64,000 nt of DNA from Microbacterium sp. Root166 (GTDB lineage Bacteria; Actinomycetota; Actinomycetes; Actinomycetales; Microbacteriaceae): positions 372,823-436,822 of the forward strand of contig NZ_LMGL01000001.1 in the NCBI RefSeq assembly GCF_001427145.1, given 5' to 3'. The position numbers were made by a program, and so were the translations under genes. Each line of letters begins with the position of its first letter. The first letter of the stretch is position 1. This document shows positions 52,299 through 61,466 of this stretch, in pieces. The notes under the pieces were generated by a model, which saw only the letters and a list, made by a program, of their open reading frames with translations, ran no database searches and was not told the DNA's origin.

Positions 52299-53357
52299 AT
52301 GAGAAACACACAGCGAGCGCGGGCAGGAGCGGCGCTTCTCGCCGCAGCCGCCCTGTTCACCCTCACCGCCTGCACGTCCGCGGCGGACAACGGCTCCGGC
52401 GATGGCGGCGCTGCGGGCGGACTGTCCGACGTCAAGGTCGCGCTGGTCCCCGGTGGCGCGCACCCCTACTTCCAGCCGTGGATCGAAGCCGGCGAGGAAG
52501 CAGCGGAGGAGTTCGGTCTCGGCGAGGTCATCTTCAACGAGACCGCCGAGTGGGATCAGACCAAGCAGAACGACGTCATCAACTCGCTCGTCGCCAACGG
52601 GTACAACGCATTCGGCATCTTCGGCGTCTCCCCCAGCGACATCAACTCGACGTTCGAGAAGCTCAAGGGCGCCGGCATCGCGGTCGGCTCGATCGCCTCC
52701 TGCCCGGCGGGCGACGAGAACCTCGCCGACTTCTGCCTGTCCACCGACACCGAGGAAGCCGCCTACCAGGCCGCAGTCGCGACGATCGAGGCGATCGGCG
52801 GCGAAGGCAACATCGTGCACATGACGGGCAACAACGTCGACTCGAACACGCAGCGCCGCATCACCGGCGTGGAGCGCGCCGTCGAGGAGACCGGCGGCAA
52901 GGTCACGCTGCTGCAGAACATCACCGACGTCGACACCGACCTCGCCACCGCGCAGAAGGCGGCATCCGACCTCCTGGCGGCCAACGGCGCCGAGATCGAC
53001 GGAATCGTCACGACGGCGTACAACCCCGCCGTCGCCAGCGCCGAGGCCATCGCCGAGTCGGGTCTGCCCATCCAGCTCGTGGCGATCGACGATGACGAGA
53101 TCATCCTCGAGGGCATCCGCGACGGCTCGGTCTACGGCACGGTCGCGCAGAACCCGGCCGGTCAGGCATACGTCGGCAGCTGGGTTCTCGCTCAGCTCGC
53201 CAGCGGCGCCTGCGAGGTCGCCGACCCCGGCGTGGTCGTCGACTCCGGCTCGTTCGTCGTGACGAAGGACAACGTCGAGACGTACGGCGACGAGCAGCGC
53301 GCGTTCGCCGAGGACACGCTCAAGAAGTTCGAGGACGAGCTGCTCACCTGCAGCTGA
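52299..53357 (+). CDS. Ribose-type ABC transporter sugar-binding lipoprotein
   Basis: Periplasmic-binding family 4 (RbsB-like) protein of 352 residues with lipobox TLTAC (Cys25). KVALVPGGAHPYFQPWIEAGEEAA, FGVSPSDINSTFEKL and IDGIVTTAYNPAVASAEAI are the fold's hinge and ligand regions. Cys pair in SCPAGDENLADFC may form a disulfide. It feeds the two permeases and double ATPase downstream; sugar acid or deoxy sugar is the likely ligand given the dehydratases around it. ATG follows GGAGG. Confidence 0.9.
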   Translation: MRNTQRARAGAALLAAAALFTLTACTSAADNGSGDGGAAGGLSDVKVALVPGGAHPYFQPWIEAGEEAAEEFGLGEVIFNETAEWDQTKQNDVINSLVANGYNAFGIFGVSPSDINSTFEKLKGAGIAVGSIASCPAGDENLADFCLSTDTEEAAYQAAVATIEAIGGEGNIVHMTGNNVDSNTQRRITGVERAVEETGGKVTLLQNITDVDTDLATAQKAASDLLAANGAEIDGIVTTAYNPAVASAEAIAESGLPIQLVAIDDDEIILEGIRDGSVYGTVAQNPAGQAYVGSWVLAQLASGACEVADPGVVVDSGSFVVTKDNVETYGDEQRAFAEDTLKKFEDELLTCS

Positions 53358-53384
53358 TCCGTCCCCCACACCAGGAGATATGCC

Positions 53385-54476
53385 ATGGGCCACACGATCA
53401 CCGCCGCCAGCGCGAGACTCGTCGACATCGCCGTCGAGACAGAACGGACCGATGCCGTACAGAGCTTCGTCAAGCAGGAGACGATCTTCGTCGACGTCAC
53501 CACCAGCGACGGGCTTCACGGCCGGGGCTACTCCTACACGATCGGAACGGGGGGTCGCGCAGTGCTCTCCATGCTGCGCGACCACCTGATTCCGCTCCTG
53601 ATCGGCGAGGAAGCGGACCGGATCGAGGCTGTCTGGCACCGCCTCTTCGCCTCCACCCGCGCCACCACGACCGGCGCGATCACGTCCCTCGCCCTCGCTG
53701 CGGTGGACACGGCGCTGTGGGACGTCGCATGTCAGCGCGCCGCCCTGCCGCTGTGGCGTCTCGCCGGCGGCTTCCGCCGCGACGTGCCGCTCTACGACAC
53801 CGAGGGCGGCTGGCTGCACCTGTCGACGGAGGCGCTCGTCGAAGGCGCGCTCGCGTCGCAGCGCACGGGACTCAACGGCGTCAAGGTCAAGGTGGGCAAG
53901 CCCCGCGGCTCCGAAGACCTCGAGCGGCTGCAGGCCGTCCGCGACGCCGTCGGCGACGACTTCGACATCATGGTCGACGCCAACCAGTCGATGACGTCCG
54001 CCGAGGCGATCCGTCGCGCGCACCTATGGAAGGACCTCGATCTCGGGTGGATCGAGGAGCCGCTCCCCGCCGACGACATCGAGGGCCACGCCCGGTTGAC
54101 GCGATCCACGAGCACCCCGATCGCCGTCGGCGAGTCGATGTACTCGATCGCGCAGTTCCGCGAGTACCTCGACCGAGGTGCCGCCAGCATCGTCCAGGTC
54201 GACGTCGCCAGGGTCGGCGGCATCACGCCCTGGCTCAAGGTCGCGCACATGGCGGAGGCGTACAACGTCAGCGTGTGCCCCCACTTCCTCATGGAGATCC
54301 ACGTGAGTCTCGTCGCCGCGGTGCCCAACGGGCGCTACGTCGAGCACATCCCGCAGCTGCGGGCCATCACCCGCACCGAGATGAGCATCGAGGACGGCCG
54401 CGCGCTGGCCCCGGAGTCCATCGGGCTCGGGATCGACTGGGACGACGACGCCATCGACGACAGGGTCGTGGAATGA
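53385..54476 (+). CDS. Enolase-superfamily (mandelate racemase/muconate lactonizing type) enzyme
   Basis: Cytoplasmic Mg-dependent enzyme of 363 residues. GVKVKVGK carries the K-x-K base pair, IMVDANQ, WIEEPL and IAVGES the three metal acids, and CPHFLMEIH the second-face His. It belongs to the MR/acid-sugar-dehydratase group; the precise acid sugar cannot be read. It is a different subgroup from the L-fuconate dehydratase at the end of the same operon. ATGA overlap with the permease gene. Confidence 0.87.
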   Translation: MGHTITAASARLVDIAVETERTDAVQSFVKQETIFVDVTTSDGLHGRGYSYTIGTGGRAVLSMLRDHLIPLLIGEEADRIEAVWHRLFASTRATTTGAITSLALAAVDTALWDVACQRAALPLWRLAGGFRRDVPLYDTEGGWLHLSTEALVEGALASQRTGLNGVKVKVGKPRGSEDLERLQAVRDAVGDDFDIMVDANQSMTSAEAIRRAHLWKDLDLGWIEEPLPADDIEGHARLTRSTSTPIAVGESMYSIAQFREYLDRGAASIVQVDVARVGGITPWLKVAHMAEAYNVSVCPHFLMEIHVSLVAAVPNGRYVEHIPQLRAITRTEMSIEDGRALAPESIGLGIDWDDDAIDDRVVE

Positions 54477-55558
54477 ACTCCGAACGCCTCCGCCACGCGG
54501 TGCAGGCCGAGCTGCGTTCGCCGCGGCCCCTGCTGGTCGTCCTGATCATCGTTCTCACGATCGTCTTCGCGATCCTCAAGCCGGCGTTCCTCAACGGCCC
54601 CTTCGTCATCGCACCCCTGCTGACGTCGATCGCGATCTTCACCGTCGTCGGGCTGTCGCAGATGGTCGTGCTCTCGGTGGGCCACATGAACCTGGCGGTC
54701 GGCCAGCTCGCCGGCATGGGCGCACTGATCACGGGGGCCTGCTTCGACAACCTCGGGCTGCCCCTCATCGTGGGCGTGCCGGTCGGGCTGCTCGCCGGCG
54801 CCGTTCTGGGCGCGCTCGCGGGCTGGATCATCGCCCGCACCGGCGTGAACTCCTTCATCGTCACGCTGGCCATGAGCTTCACGCTCATGGGCCTGATCCC
54901 CGTGCTCTACAAGCAGTGGAGCGTCGGCAACGCCTTCAGCGTCAAGCCGGCCGGGCTCGAGGAGATCGGCCGCGGCACGTTCGCAGACATCTGCTTCGGC
55001 GACGTGTGCGGCTCGGACGCCGTGCCGCTCATGATCCTTCCCGCCCTCGCCTGCATGGCGATCATCGGATACTTCTACGCGGCCACCCGCACCGGCCGCG
55101 AGGTGCTCGTCACCGGCAGCAATCCGCTCACCGCGGAGCTGTCCGGAGTGCCCACCGCCCGCCGCGTCATCCTGGCCCACGCGCTCTCCGGTGTGCTCGC
55201 CGCCGTCGCGGGCATCATGCTCGGCGCCAGCACGGGTTCGTTCACCCCGGCCATCGGCGGCGAATTCATGCTGCCCTCGTTCCTCGGGCCGATCCTCGGC
55301 GGCACGCTGCTCGCCGGCGGTGTGGTGTCGGTCATCGGCACGGCGCTGGGCATCACCCTGACCGCCGTGATCCGCAAGGGCCTCGAGCTGTTCGGCGTCG
55401 GCCTCGAGACCCTCAACGTGCTGCTCGGCGTGATCCTGCTGGCTGCGCTCGCAACGGACCGGCTTCGCGGCGTCTTCGCCCGGAAGCGCGCTCCTCGCGA
55501 AGAGGAATCGGCGGCGACCCTCGCCGCCGAGCTGAAGGATGCGGAGGGAGTCCGATGA
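54473..55558 (+). CDS. Ribose-type ABC transporter permease
   Basis: RbsC-like membrane subunit of 361 residues with about nine or ten helices. GHMNLAVGQLAGMGALITG and GVNSFIVTLAMSFTLMGL and the loop SGVPTARRVILAHALSGVLAAVAGIMLG are family blocks. A longer outside loop (DICFGDVCGSD) has two Cys. The C-terminal 30 residues are charged. Probably forms a heterodimer with the next permease. Confidence 0.88.
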   Translation: MNSERLRHAVQAELRSPRPLLVVLIIVLTIVFAILKPAFLNGPFVIAPLLTSIAIFTVVGLSQMVVLSVGHMNLAVGQLAGMGALITGACFDNLGLPLIVGVPVGLLAGAVLGALAGWIIARTGVNSFIVTLAMSFTLMGLIPVLYKQWSVGNAFSVKPAGLEEIGRGTFADICFGDVCGSDAVPLMILPALACMAIIGYFYAATRTGREVLVTGSNPLTAELSGVPTARRVILAHALSGVLAAVAGIMLGASTGSFTPAIGGEFMLPSFLGPILGGTLLAGGVVSVIGTALGITLTAVIRKGLELFGVGLETLNVLLGVILLAALATDRLRGVFARKRAPREEESAATLAAELKDAEGVR

Positions 55559-56559
55559 GAAAGCTCGTCAGCGCCAACAACCTGCTGCTCATCGGCGTCG
55601 TCATCGTCGGCGCCGCGATCCTCGCCGTCGCGAGCTCGGGCCAGTTCCTCAGCCCCGTCTCGATCACCAGCTTCTTCCGTTTCGTCAGCGTCCCGATCCT
55701 CATCGGCCTCGCGCAGATGGTCACGCTCTGCGTCGGCCAGCTGAACCTCGCGGTCGGCGCCATCGGCGGGGTCGCCGCGTGCCTCTCCGGCGTCATGATC
55801 TCCTCGTGGGGAGTCAACCCCTGGATCGGCGCGCTTTTCGCGGTCGTGACCGGCGCGGTCCTGGGTCTGGTCAACGGACTCCTCATCGTGGGCACGCGCA
55901 TCAACGGGTTCATCGTCACCCTCGCGATGTCGCAGATCCTCATCGGCCTCCAGTACGCCCTGGTCGGCACGAGCACCATCAGCCGCAGCGCGTGGCCGGA
56001 GGTCGCCGCCTTCGGGCGAGCCGAGATTCTCGGCATCCCGGTGATCTTCATCATGACGCTGCTCGTCGCAGCCGTCATCGCCCTCTTCTTCGCCCAGTCG
56101 GTCACCGGCCGTCAGCTGCTCGCCAGCGGCGGCAACTCGTCGGCGGCCCAGCTCGCCGGCATCTCGATCGACCGCTCGATCGTGATCGCCCACGCCCTGT
56201 CGGGCCTGCTCTGCGGTGTCGCGGCGTTCGTGAGCATCTCGTTCCTCCCAGGCGTGAACACGACGGTCGGCGGCGACTGGCTGCTGCCGAGCTTCGCCGC
56301 CCCGATCATCGGCGGAGTCGCGCTGGTCGGCGGGTCGGTCGCCGTCCTGGGCACGGTGCTCGCCGCCATGGTCGTGCGCCTCGTCGATGCGGCCAGCCCG
56401 ATCTTCAAGTTCGACGCCGCGGTCGTCAACTTCGTGGTCGGCGCCGTGGTCCTCGGAACCGTCGCCCTCGGTCGACTGCGCGAAGTCCAGACCGCCCGAC
56501 GCGTGAGCCAGCTGCGCGCACGCCGAGCCGAAGCCGCACTCGCGGAGGTGAACCGATGA
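55555..56559 (+). CDS. Ribose-type ABC transporter permease (second)
   Basis: RbsC-like membrane subunit of 334 residues with about nine helices. CVGQLNLAVGAIGGVAACLSG, NGFIVTLAMSQILIGLQ and AGISIDRSIVIAHALSGLLCGVAAF parallel the preceding permease. Co-translated at both ends (ATGA overlaps). Confidence 0.88.
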   Translation: MRKLVSANNLLLIGVVIVGAAILAVASSGQFLSPVSITSFFRFVSVPILIGLAQMVTLCVGQLNLAVGAIGGVAACLSGVMISSWGVNPWIGALFAVVTGAVLGLVNGLLIVGTRINGFIVTLAMSQILIGLQYALVGTSTISRSAWPEVAAFGRAEILGIPVIFIMTLLVAAVIALFFAQSVTGRQLLASGGNSSAAQLAGISIDRSIVIAHALSGLLCGVAAFVSISFLPGVNTTVGGDWLLPSFAAPIIGGVALVGGSVAVLGTVLAAMVVRLVDAASPIFKFDAAVVNFVVGAVVLGTVALGRLREVQTARRVSQLRARRAEAALAEVNR

Positions 56560-58073
56560 CCGCTGCACTCGAAGTCCGGGGACTGCGCAAGACCTTCCCC
56601 GGCGTCGTCGCGCTGGCCGATGCCAACCTCGTCGTCGAGCGTGGGTCGATCCACGCCCTGATGGGCGAGAACGGCGCAGGCAAATCGACCCTGATCAAGA
56701 TCGTGACGGGCGTCCAGCCCGCCGATTCGGGCGTCCTCCTGCTCGACGGCGAGGCCGTGTCGTTCTCGAATCCGCTCGAGGCCATGAAGGCCGGCGTCGG
56801 CGTCGTGCACCAGGAGCGCAACGTCGTTCGCGGCTTCACCGTCGGCGAGAACATCGCACTGTCGGGGATGCCGCGCCGATCCGGGCGCGTCGACTGGCCC
56901 GGGGTCTGGCGTGAGGCGAAGCGCTGCCTCGACCTGCTCGAGCTCGACATCGATCCCCGCACTCCGATGCGGGACCTGTCGGCCGCCCAGACCCAGCTGG
57001 TCGAGATCGCGCGCGGCCTCTACCGCGATGCCCGCGTGCTGCTCCTCGACGAGCCGACGGCCTCGCTCAGCGTGGACGAGGCCGAGCGGCTGTACCAGGT
57101 CGTGCACCAGCTGAGCGCGAAGGGCACCGCGATCGTGCTCGTGAGCCACAAGCTCGACGAGGTGTTCACCCACTGCGACGCCATCACGGTGCTGCGGGAC
57201 GGCAGCACGGTCATGGAGTCGCAGCCGATCAGCCTGACCACGCGCGACGAGGTCATCAGCCGGATGGTCGGTCGTTCGCTGGCGACCCTCGAGGCCGAGC
57301 AGCGCATCGTGGACCGGACCGGAGCTCCGGCGCTCGAGCTGCGCGGCGTCAGCACCGACGCCGGTCACCGCGAGGTGTCGCTGGCCGTGCACCCGGGTGA
57401 GATCCTCGGCATGTACGGACTGGTCGGCGCGGGACGCACCGAGCTCGCCCGCTCCATCCTGGGGCTCGATCGCGTGATCGCGGGCGAGGTGCGGGTGCAG
57501 GGCGAGCCCGTGCAGATCCGCTCGGTACGCGATGCCCTGGGCCGTTTCCGCATCGGCTACGTCACCGAGAACCGCAAGGAGGAGGGGGTCTTCCTCCTGC
57601 AGCCGATCACGCGGAACATCGCGGTGACGGTGTGGTCCACGCTCAGCCGCTTCCTCGGGTTCGTGCCGTACCGCAGCGAGCGCTCGACCGTGCAGACCTA
57701 CGTCGACGCGCTCGACATCAAGATCTCGTCCCAGGACCAGCTGGCAGGGCAGCTCTCGGGCGGCAATCAGCAGAAGGTGTCGCTGGCCAAGTGGCTGGCG
57801 GCCCAGACGCGGATCCTCATCATCGATGAGCCGACGGTCGGCATCGACGTGCGCACCAAGCGTGCGTTCTACGAGCTGATCTGGAAGCTGGCCGACGAGG
57901 GCCTGGCGATCCTGCTGATCTCCAGCGACCTCGCCGAGATGGTCACACTCGCCGACCGGGTCGTGGTGATGGATCAGTTCATCGTCCGCGGCGAGGTCGA
58001 CAACACCCACGACTACGACGCCATGAGCAAGGCGATCATCGACCACATCCACGGCACGGAGACCCACGTATGA
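56556..58073 (+). CDS. Ribose-type ABC transporter ATP-binding protein (two domains)
   Basis: RbsA/XylG-like ATPase of 505 residues with two nucleotide-binding domains. The first has a full Walker A (GENGAGKST), Walker B ([10 protein letters not shown]) and signature LSAAQTQ. The second has a degenerate Walker A (GLVGAGRTE), a full LSGGNQQK signature and IDEPTVGID, as is normal for this group. It powers the two permeases above. Confidence 0.93.
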   Translation: MTAALEVRGLRKTFPGVVALADANLVVERGSIHALMGENGAGKSTLIKIVTGVQPADSGVLLLDGEAVSFSNPLEAMKAGVGVVHQERNVVRGFTVGENIALSGMPRRSGRVDWPGVWREAKRCLDLLELDIDPRTPMRDLSAAQTQLVEIARGLYRDARVLLLDEPTASLSVDEAERLYQVVHQLSAKGTAIVLVSHKLDEVFTHCDAITVLRDGSTVMESQPISLTTRDEVISRMVGRSLATLEAEQRIVDRTGAPALELRGVSTDAGHREVSLAVHPGEILGMYGLVGAGRTELARSILGLDRVIAGEVRVQGEPVQIRSVRDALGRFRIGYVTENRKEEGVFLLQPITRNIAVTVWSTLSRFLGFVPYRSERSTVQTYVDALDIKISSQDQLAGQLSGGNQQKVSLAKWLAAQTRILIIDEPTVGIDVRTKRAFYELIWKLADEGLAILLISSDLAEMVTLADRVVVMDQFIVRGEVDNTHDYDAMSKAIIDHIHGTETHV

Positions 58074-59389
58074 CCCGCATCACCGACGTCGAGATCCATG
58101 ACCTCCGGTTCCCGACTTCGAAGACCGCCGACGGGTCGGACGCGATGAATCAGGATGCCGACTACTCGGCCGCCTACGTCGTGCTGGTCACCGATGAGCA
58201 GGTCCAGGGCGGGACGCTGCGCGGCCACGGATTCACGTTCACCATCGGACGCGGCAACGAGCTCTGCGCCCAGGCCGCGGGGCTCTACGCCGAGCGGCTG
58301 ATCGGGCTCGACCTGGACAGCGTCGTCGACGACCTCGGCGGCGTCTACCGGATGCTGACCTCGGACTCGCAGCTGCGCTGGCTCGGCCCGGAGAAGGGCG
58401 TCGTGCACCTGGCGCTGGCCGCTGTGATGAATGCAGCATGGGACCTCGCCGCGCGCCGGGCCGGCAAGCCGCTGTGGCGCTATCTCGCCGAGCTCGACAG
58501 CAAGACGCTCGTCGATGCGCTCGATCTGCGCTACCTGTCGGACGAGCTCACGCGCGATCAGGCGCTCGCGATGCTCCGGGCGTCCGAGCCGCTGCGCGCG
58601 GCCAGGATCGCCGAGCTGGATGCCGCCGGCGGCTACCCCTGCTACACGACGAGCGCCGGATGGCTCGGCTACGACGACGACAAGATGGTGCGCCTGCTGC
58701 GCGAGGCCGTCGACGAGGGGTACCGCCACGTCAAGCTGAAAGTGGGTCGCGACCTGGCCGAGGACCGCCGCCGGGTCGCGCTCGCGCGCCAGACGGTCGG
58801 CCCGGACATCAAGCTCATGATCGACGCGAACCAGATGTGGGACGTCCCCGAGGCCATCGACTGGGTCCGCGAGCTGCAGGAGTACGACCTGCACTGGATC
58901 GAGGAGCCCACGAGCCCCGACGACGTGCTCGGCCATGCCGCCATCCGCCGGGGCGTCGCTCCGACCGGCGTCGCGACCGGTGAGCACGGCATGAACCGGG
59001 TGCTGTTCAAGCAGCTCCTCCAGGCGGAGGCGATCGACTTCTGCCAGATCGACTCGGCCCGGCTCGCGAGCATCAACGAGATCCTGCCCGTGTATCTCAT
59101 GGCGGCGGGACGCGGCATCCCGGTCTGTCCTCACGCCGGTGGCGTGGGACTGTGCGAGCTCGTCCAGCACCTGTCGATCTTCGACTACGTGGCGATCACC
59201 GGGACGACCGAGGACCGCATCACCGAGTACGTCGATCACCTGCACGAGCACTTCACGGATCCGTGCATCGTGGAGAGCGCCCGGTATCGGATGCCGCAGC
59301 TTCCGGGCTACAGCGCGCAGATCTTCGCGGATTCGATCGCGACGTACCGCTTCCCCGAGGGCACGTACTGGGTGGCCGACGCGTCCTGA
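58070..59389 (+). CDS. L-fuconate dehydratase
   Basis: Enolase-superfamily enzyme of 439 residues, the usual FucD length. [84 protein letters not shown] and [11 protein letters not shown] follow FucD closely, including bases and metal acids. It dehydrates L-fuconate to 2-keto-3-deoxy-L-fuconate in the non-phosphorylating L-fucose route. Last gene of the operon, ATGA overlap with the ATPase. Fucose dehydrogenase, lactonase, KDF dehydrogenase and the cleaving enzyme are not in the window. Confidence 0.92.
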   Translation: MTRITDVEIHDLRFPTSKTADGSDAMNQDADYSAAYVVLVTDEQVQGGTLRGHGFTFTIGRGNELCAQAAGLYAERLIGLDLDSVVDDLGGVYRMLTSDSQLRWLGPEKGVVHLALAAVMNAAWDLAARRAGKPLWRYLAELDSKTLVDALDLRYLSDELTRDQALAMLRASEPLRAARIAELDAAGGYPCYTTSAGWLGYDDDKMVRLLREAVDEGYRHVKLKVGRDLAEDRRRVALARQTVGPDIKLMIDANQMWDVPEAIDWVRELQEYDLHWIEEPTSPDDVLGHAAIRRGVAPTGVATGEHGMNRVLFKQLLQAEAIDFCQIDSARLASINEILPVYLMAAGRGIPVCPHAGGVGLCELVQHLSIFDYVAITGTTEDRITEYVDHLHEHFTDPCIVESARYRMPQLPGYSAQIFADSIATYRFPEGTYWVADAS

Positions 59390-59415
59390 CCCGACGGCAG
59401 TGGCAGACTCGTGCC

Positions 59416-59703
59416 ATGGTCTCCATCCCGGAAGCGCGGCAGCTTCTCGAGGCGTACTTCGCCGAGCATCCGCCGGCGATCTCCGGCGACCTCTACATCG
59501 CACCGGAGTGGTACGAGGACGCGCAGGACTACCTGCCCGTGTGGGGTTCGCGGCAGTTCTACATCGACGGCGACACCTCGTTCGCCCGGTGGGACAACCT
59601 CGCGGTGTTCGTCGATCGCACCACCGGCGCCGTCCGGGTGGAGCTGCACACGCTGAACTTCGACAAGATCCGGCGCATGACCCCCGTCGCCGCGCCGGCC
59701 TGA
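59416..59703 (+). CDS. Small conserved-looking protein of unknown function
   Basis: Cytoplasmic protein of 95 residues from ATG 59416, 26 bases after the dehydratase gene. The pattern LPVWGSRQFYIDGDTSFARWDNLAVFVDRTTGAVR, an alternating strand region with a final VDRxTG turn, recalls small immunity-type proteins (Imm35/YrhB-like), but no toxin gene is adjacent. I do not recognise a function. Confidence 0.55.
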   Translation: MVSIPEARQLLEAYFAEHPPAISGDLYIAPEWYEDAQDYLPVWGSRQFYIDGDTSFARWDNLAVFVDRTTGAVRVELHTLNFDKIRRMTPVAAPA

Positions 59704-59734
59704 CTTCTCCGGCCGGCGTCGGCGACGGCGCGGC

Positions 59735-60409
59735 TTACGCCAGCCGTTCCAGCAGGGCGCGGGCCACGGACTCCGACGACTGCGGGTTCTGACCGGTCAC
59801 CAGGTCGCCGTCGACGACGACGTGGTCCGCCCACGGCTCGGCCGCTTCGACCACGACGCCGCGCTCGCGCAGTGTCGACTCGAGCAGCCACGGCGCGCGA
59901 TCGGCCAGACCCGCCTGGATCTCTTCGGCGTCGGTGAAGGCGGCGACCCGCCGGCCCGAGGCGGCCAGGGTTCCGTCGGGGCGAGCGGCGGCGAGCAGCG
60001 CGGCCACACCATGGCAGACGAGCGCGAGCGGCAGCCCGGCGTCCAGTGCGCTCACGAGGAGCCGGCCGGAGTCCTGGTCGACGGCGAGATCCTCCATCGG
60101 GGCGTGCCCGCCGGGATAGAAGACCGCGTCGTACTCGGACAGGTCGACTCGCGCGAGATCGAGCGGTGCGGCGAGACCTGCGATGGCGGCGAGCGCCGCG
60201 CGGTCGTCCTCTTCGTCCGCCCCGAACGAGGCCGGGTCGGCGACGGGAGCCAGGCCGCCGGGCGTCGCGAGGGCGACGGCGTGACCGGCCGCCGTCAGCA
60301 CGCGGTACGGGGCCAGCAGTTCCTCTGCCCAATAGCCGGTGGGGTGTGCGGTGCCGTCGGACAGTGTCCAGGTGCGCGCGGCGCTGACGACGAAGAGGAC
60401 AGAAGACAT
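59735..60409 (-). CDS. DJ-1/PfpI-family protein
   Basis: Class I glutamine-amidotransferase-like protein of 224 residues of the Hsp31/ThiJ type. YPGGHAPMEDLA, LVCHGVAALLAA (nucleophile Cys about residue 127 in the elbow) and GTLAASGRRVAAFTDAEE, with a late VVVDGDLVTGQNPQSS, match the chaperone/glyoxalase-like branch. Start ATG 60407-60409 follows AAGGAG. Divergent from a LysR regulator, 90 bases away, that probably controls it. Confidence 0.85.
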   Translation of the reverse strand: MSSVLFVVSAARTWTLSDGTAHPTGYWAEELLAPYRVLTAAGHAVALATPGGLAPVADPASFGADEEDDRAALAAIAGLAAPLDLARVDLSEYDAVFYPGGHAPMEDLAVDQDSGRLLVSALDAGLPLALVCHGVAALLAAARPDGTLAASGRRVAAFTDAEEIQAGLADRAPWLLESTLRERGVVVEAAEPWADHVVVDGDLVTGQNPQSSESVARALLERLA

Positions 60410-60487
60410 CGGGGCTCCTTCGGAGAGGGTGCGTCGCCCGGTCGGCCGACACAGAAGAGAACAGATGCCACTTCCCTCGCCTTCCGA

Positions 60488-60499
60488 TACCTTCACGAT
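60488..60499 (+). promoter_or_regulatory. -10 box for a leaderless LysR transcript
   Basis: TACCTT (60488-60493) ends exactly six bases before the GTG at 60500. No ribosome site is present, which fits a leaderless mRNA. Confidence 0.5.
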
Positions 60500-61438
60500 G
60501 TGAGCTATAGCGATTCTGATGGGTTGTCGAGCCTGCCATTGTGGCGGACCTTCCTAGCCGTGCACATGACCGGGTCGCTGTCGGCGGCCGCCCGGTCTAT
60601 GGGCATCACGCAGCCCGCCGTCTCCGCGCAGCTCCAGTCGCTCGAGCGCTTGGTGGGCGAACGGCTCTTCGACCGGGGCGCCCGTGGCGTCACGCCGACC
60701 CCGCGGGCCGACGAGCTCGCGACCCGGCTCGCGGTCCCTTTCGGGGCTCTCGCCGACGCTCTCGCAGGCGCTCGCCCGGCGGAGGCGCCGCACGAGCAGC
60801 CCGTCCGGCTCGGCGGCGCGTCCGAAGTCCTCGGCGAGGTCGTGGCCCCGGTGGTCGGTCCGCTGATCGCCGACGGCCTGCGCCTGCAGATCGTCCCGGG
60901 CCTGACTGACGCGCTCGTCGATGCGCTCCGTAGCGGCTCCCTCGATCTGGTCATCGCCTCCCAGCGCCCTCGCGGGCGCGCGCTCGTCGCCGCTCCACTG
61001 GTGGACGAGACTTTCGTCCTCGTCGCGAGCCCGGCGATGGCGGCTGGACTGCCGGCGGGAAGAGCAAGCGCGCTCCGCGCCGCCGACCTTTCGCGCGTGC
61101 CTCTACTGGCGTACGCGCATGATCTGCCGGTCCTGCGACGCTATTGGCGGCACGTCTTCGGTGACCGGCTGGAACGTGAACCGGCGCTGATCTTCCCCGA
61201 CCTTCGCGCGCTGCGGGACGCCGCTATCGGCGGCGCGGGCGTCACGGCGCTTCCCAGCTACCTCTGCCGCGCCGCGCTGGACTCCGGCGCCCTGGTCGAA
61301 CTGAATCCCACGGACGACCCGCCCATCAACACGCTGTATCTGCTGCGCCGCCCCGGCGGTCGGGCACTGCCGCACGTGCAGCGCGTCATCGACATGCTCC
61401 GCGGGCCGGTCGCCGCATCAGTGGCCGGCGACCGCTGA
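60500..61438 (+). CDS. LysR-family transcriptional regulator
   Basis: Regulator of 312 residues from GTG 60500. An N-terminal helix-turn-helix (FLAVHMTGSLSAAARSMGITQPAVSAQLQSLE, about 18-49) precedes a substrate-binding sensor (VRLGGASEVLGEVVAP, LDLVIASQRPRG, ALPSYLCRAALDSGALVEL). Divergent from the DJ-1/PfpI gene; LysR proteins usually act on such a neighbour in response to a small molecule or oxidant. Confidence 0.88.
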   Translation: MSYSDSDGLSSLPLWRTFLAVHMTGSLSAAARSMGITQPAVSAQLQSLERLVGERLFDRGARGVTPTPRADELATRLAVPFGALADALAGARPAEAPHEQPVRLGGASEVLGEVVAPVVGPLIADGLRLQIVPGLTDALVDALRSGSLDLVIASQRPRGRALVAAPLVDETFVLVASPAMAAGLPAGRASALRAADLSRVPLLAYAHDLPVLRRYWRHVFGDRLEREPALIFPDLRALRDAAIGGAGVTALPSYLCRAALDSGALVELNPTDDPPINTLYLLRRPGGRALPHVQRVIDMLRGPVAASVAGDR

Positions 61439-61466
61439 GAGGGTCCGTCCGATCTCGAGCCAGACC

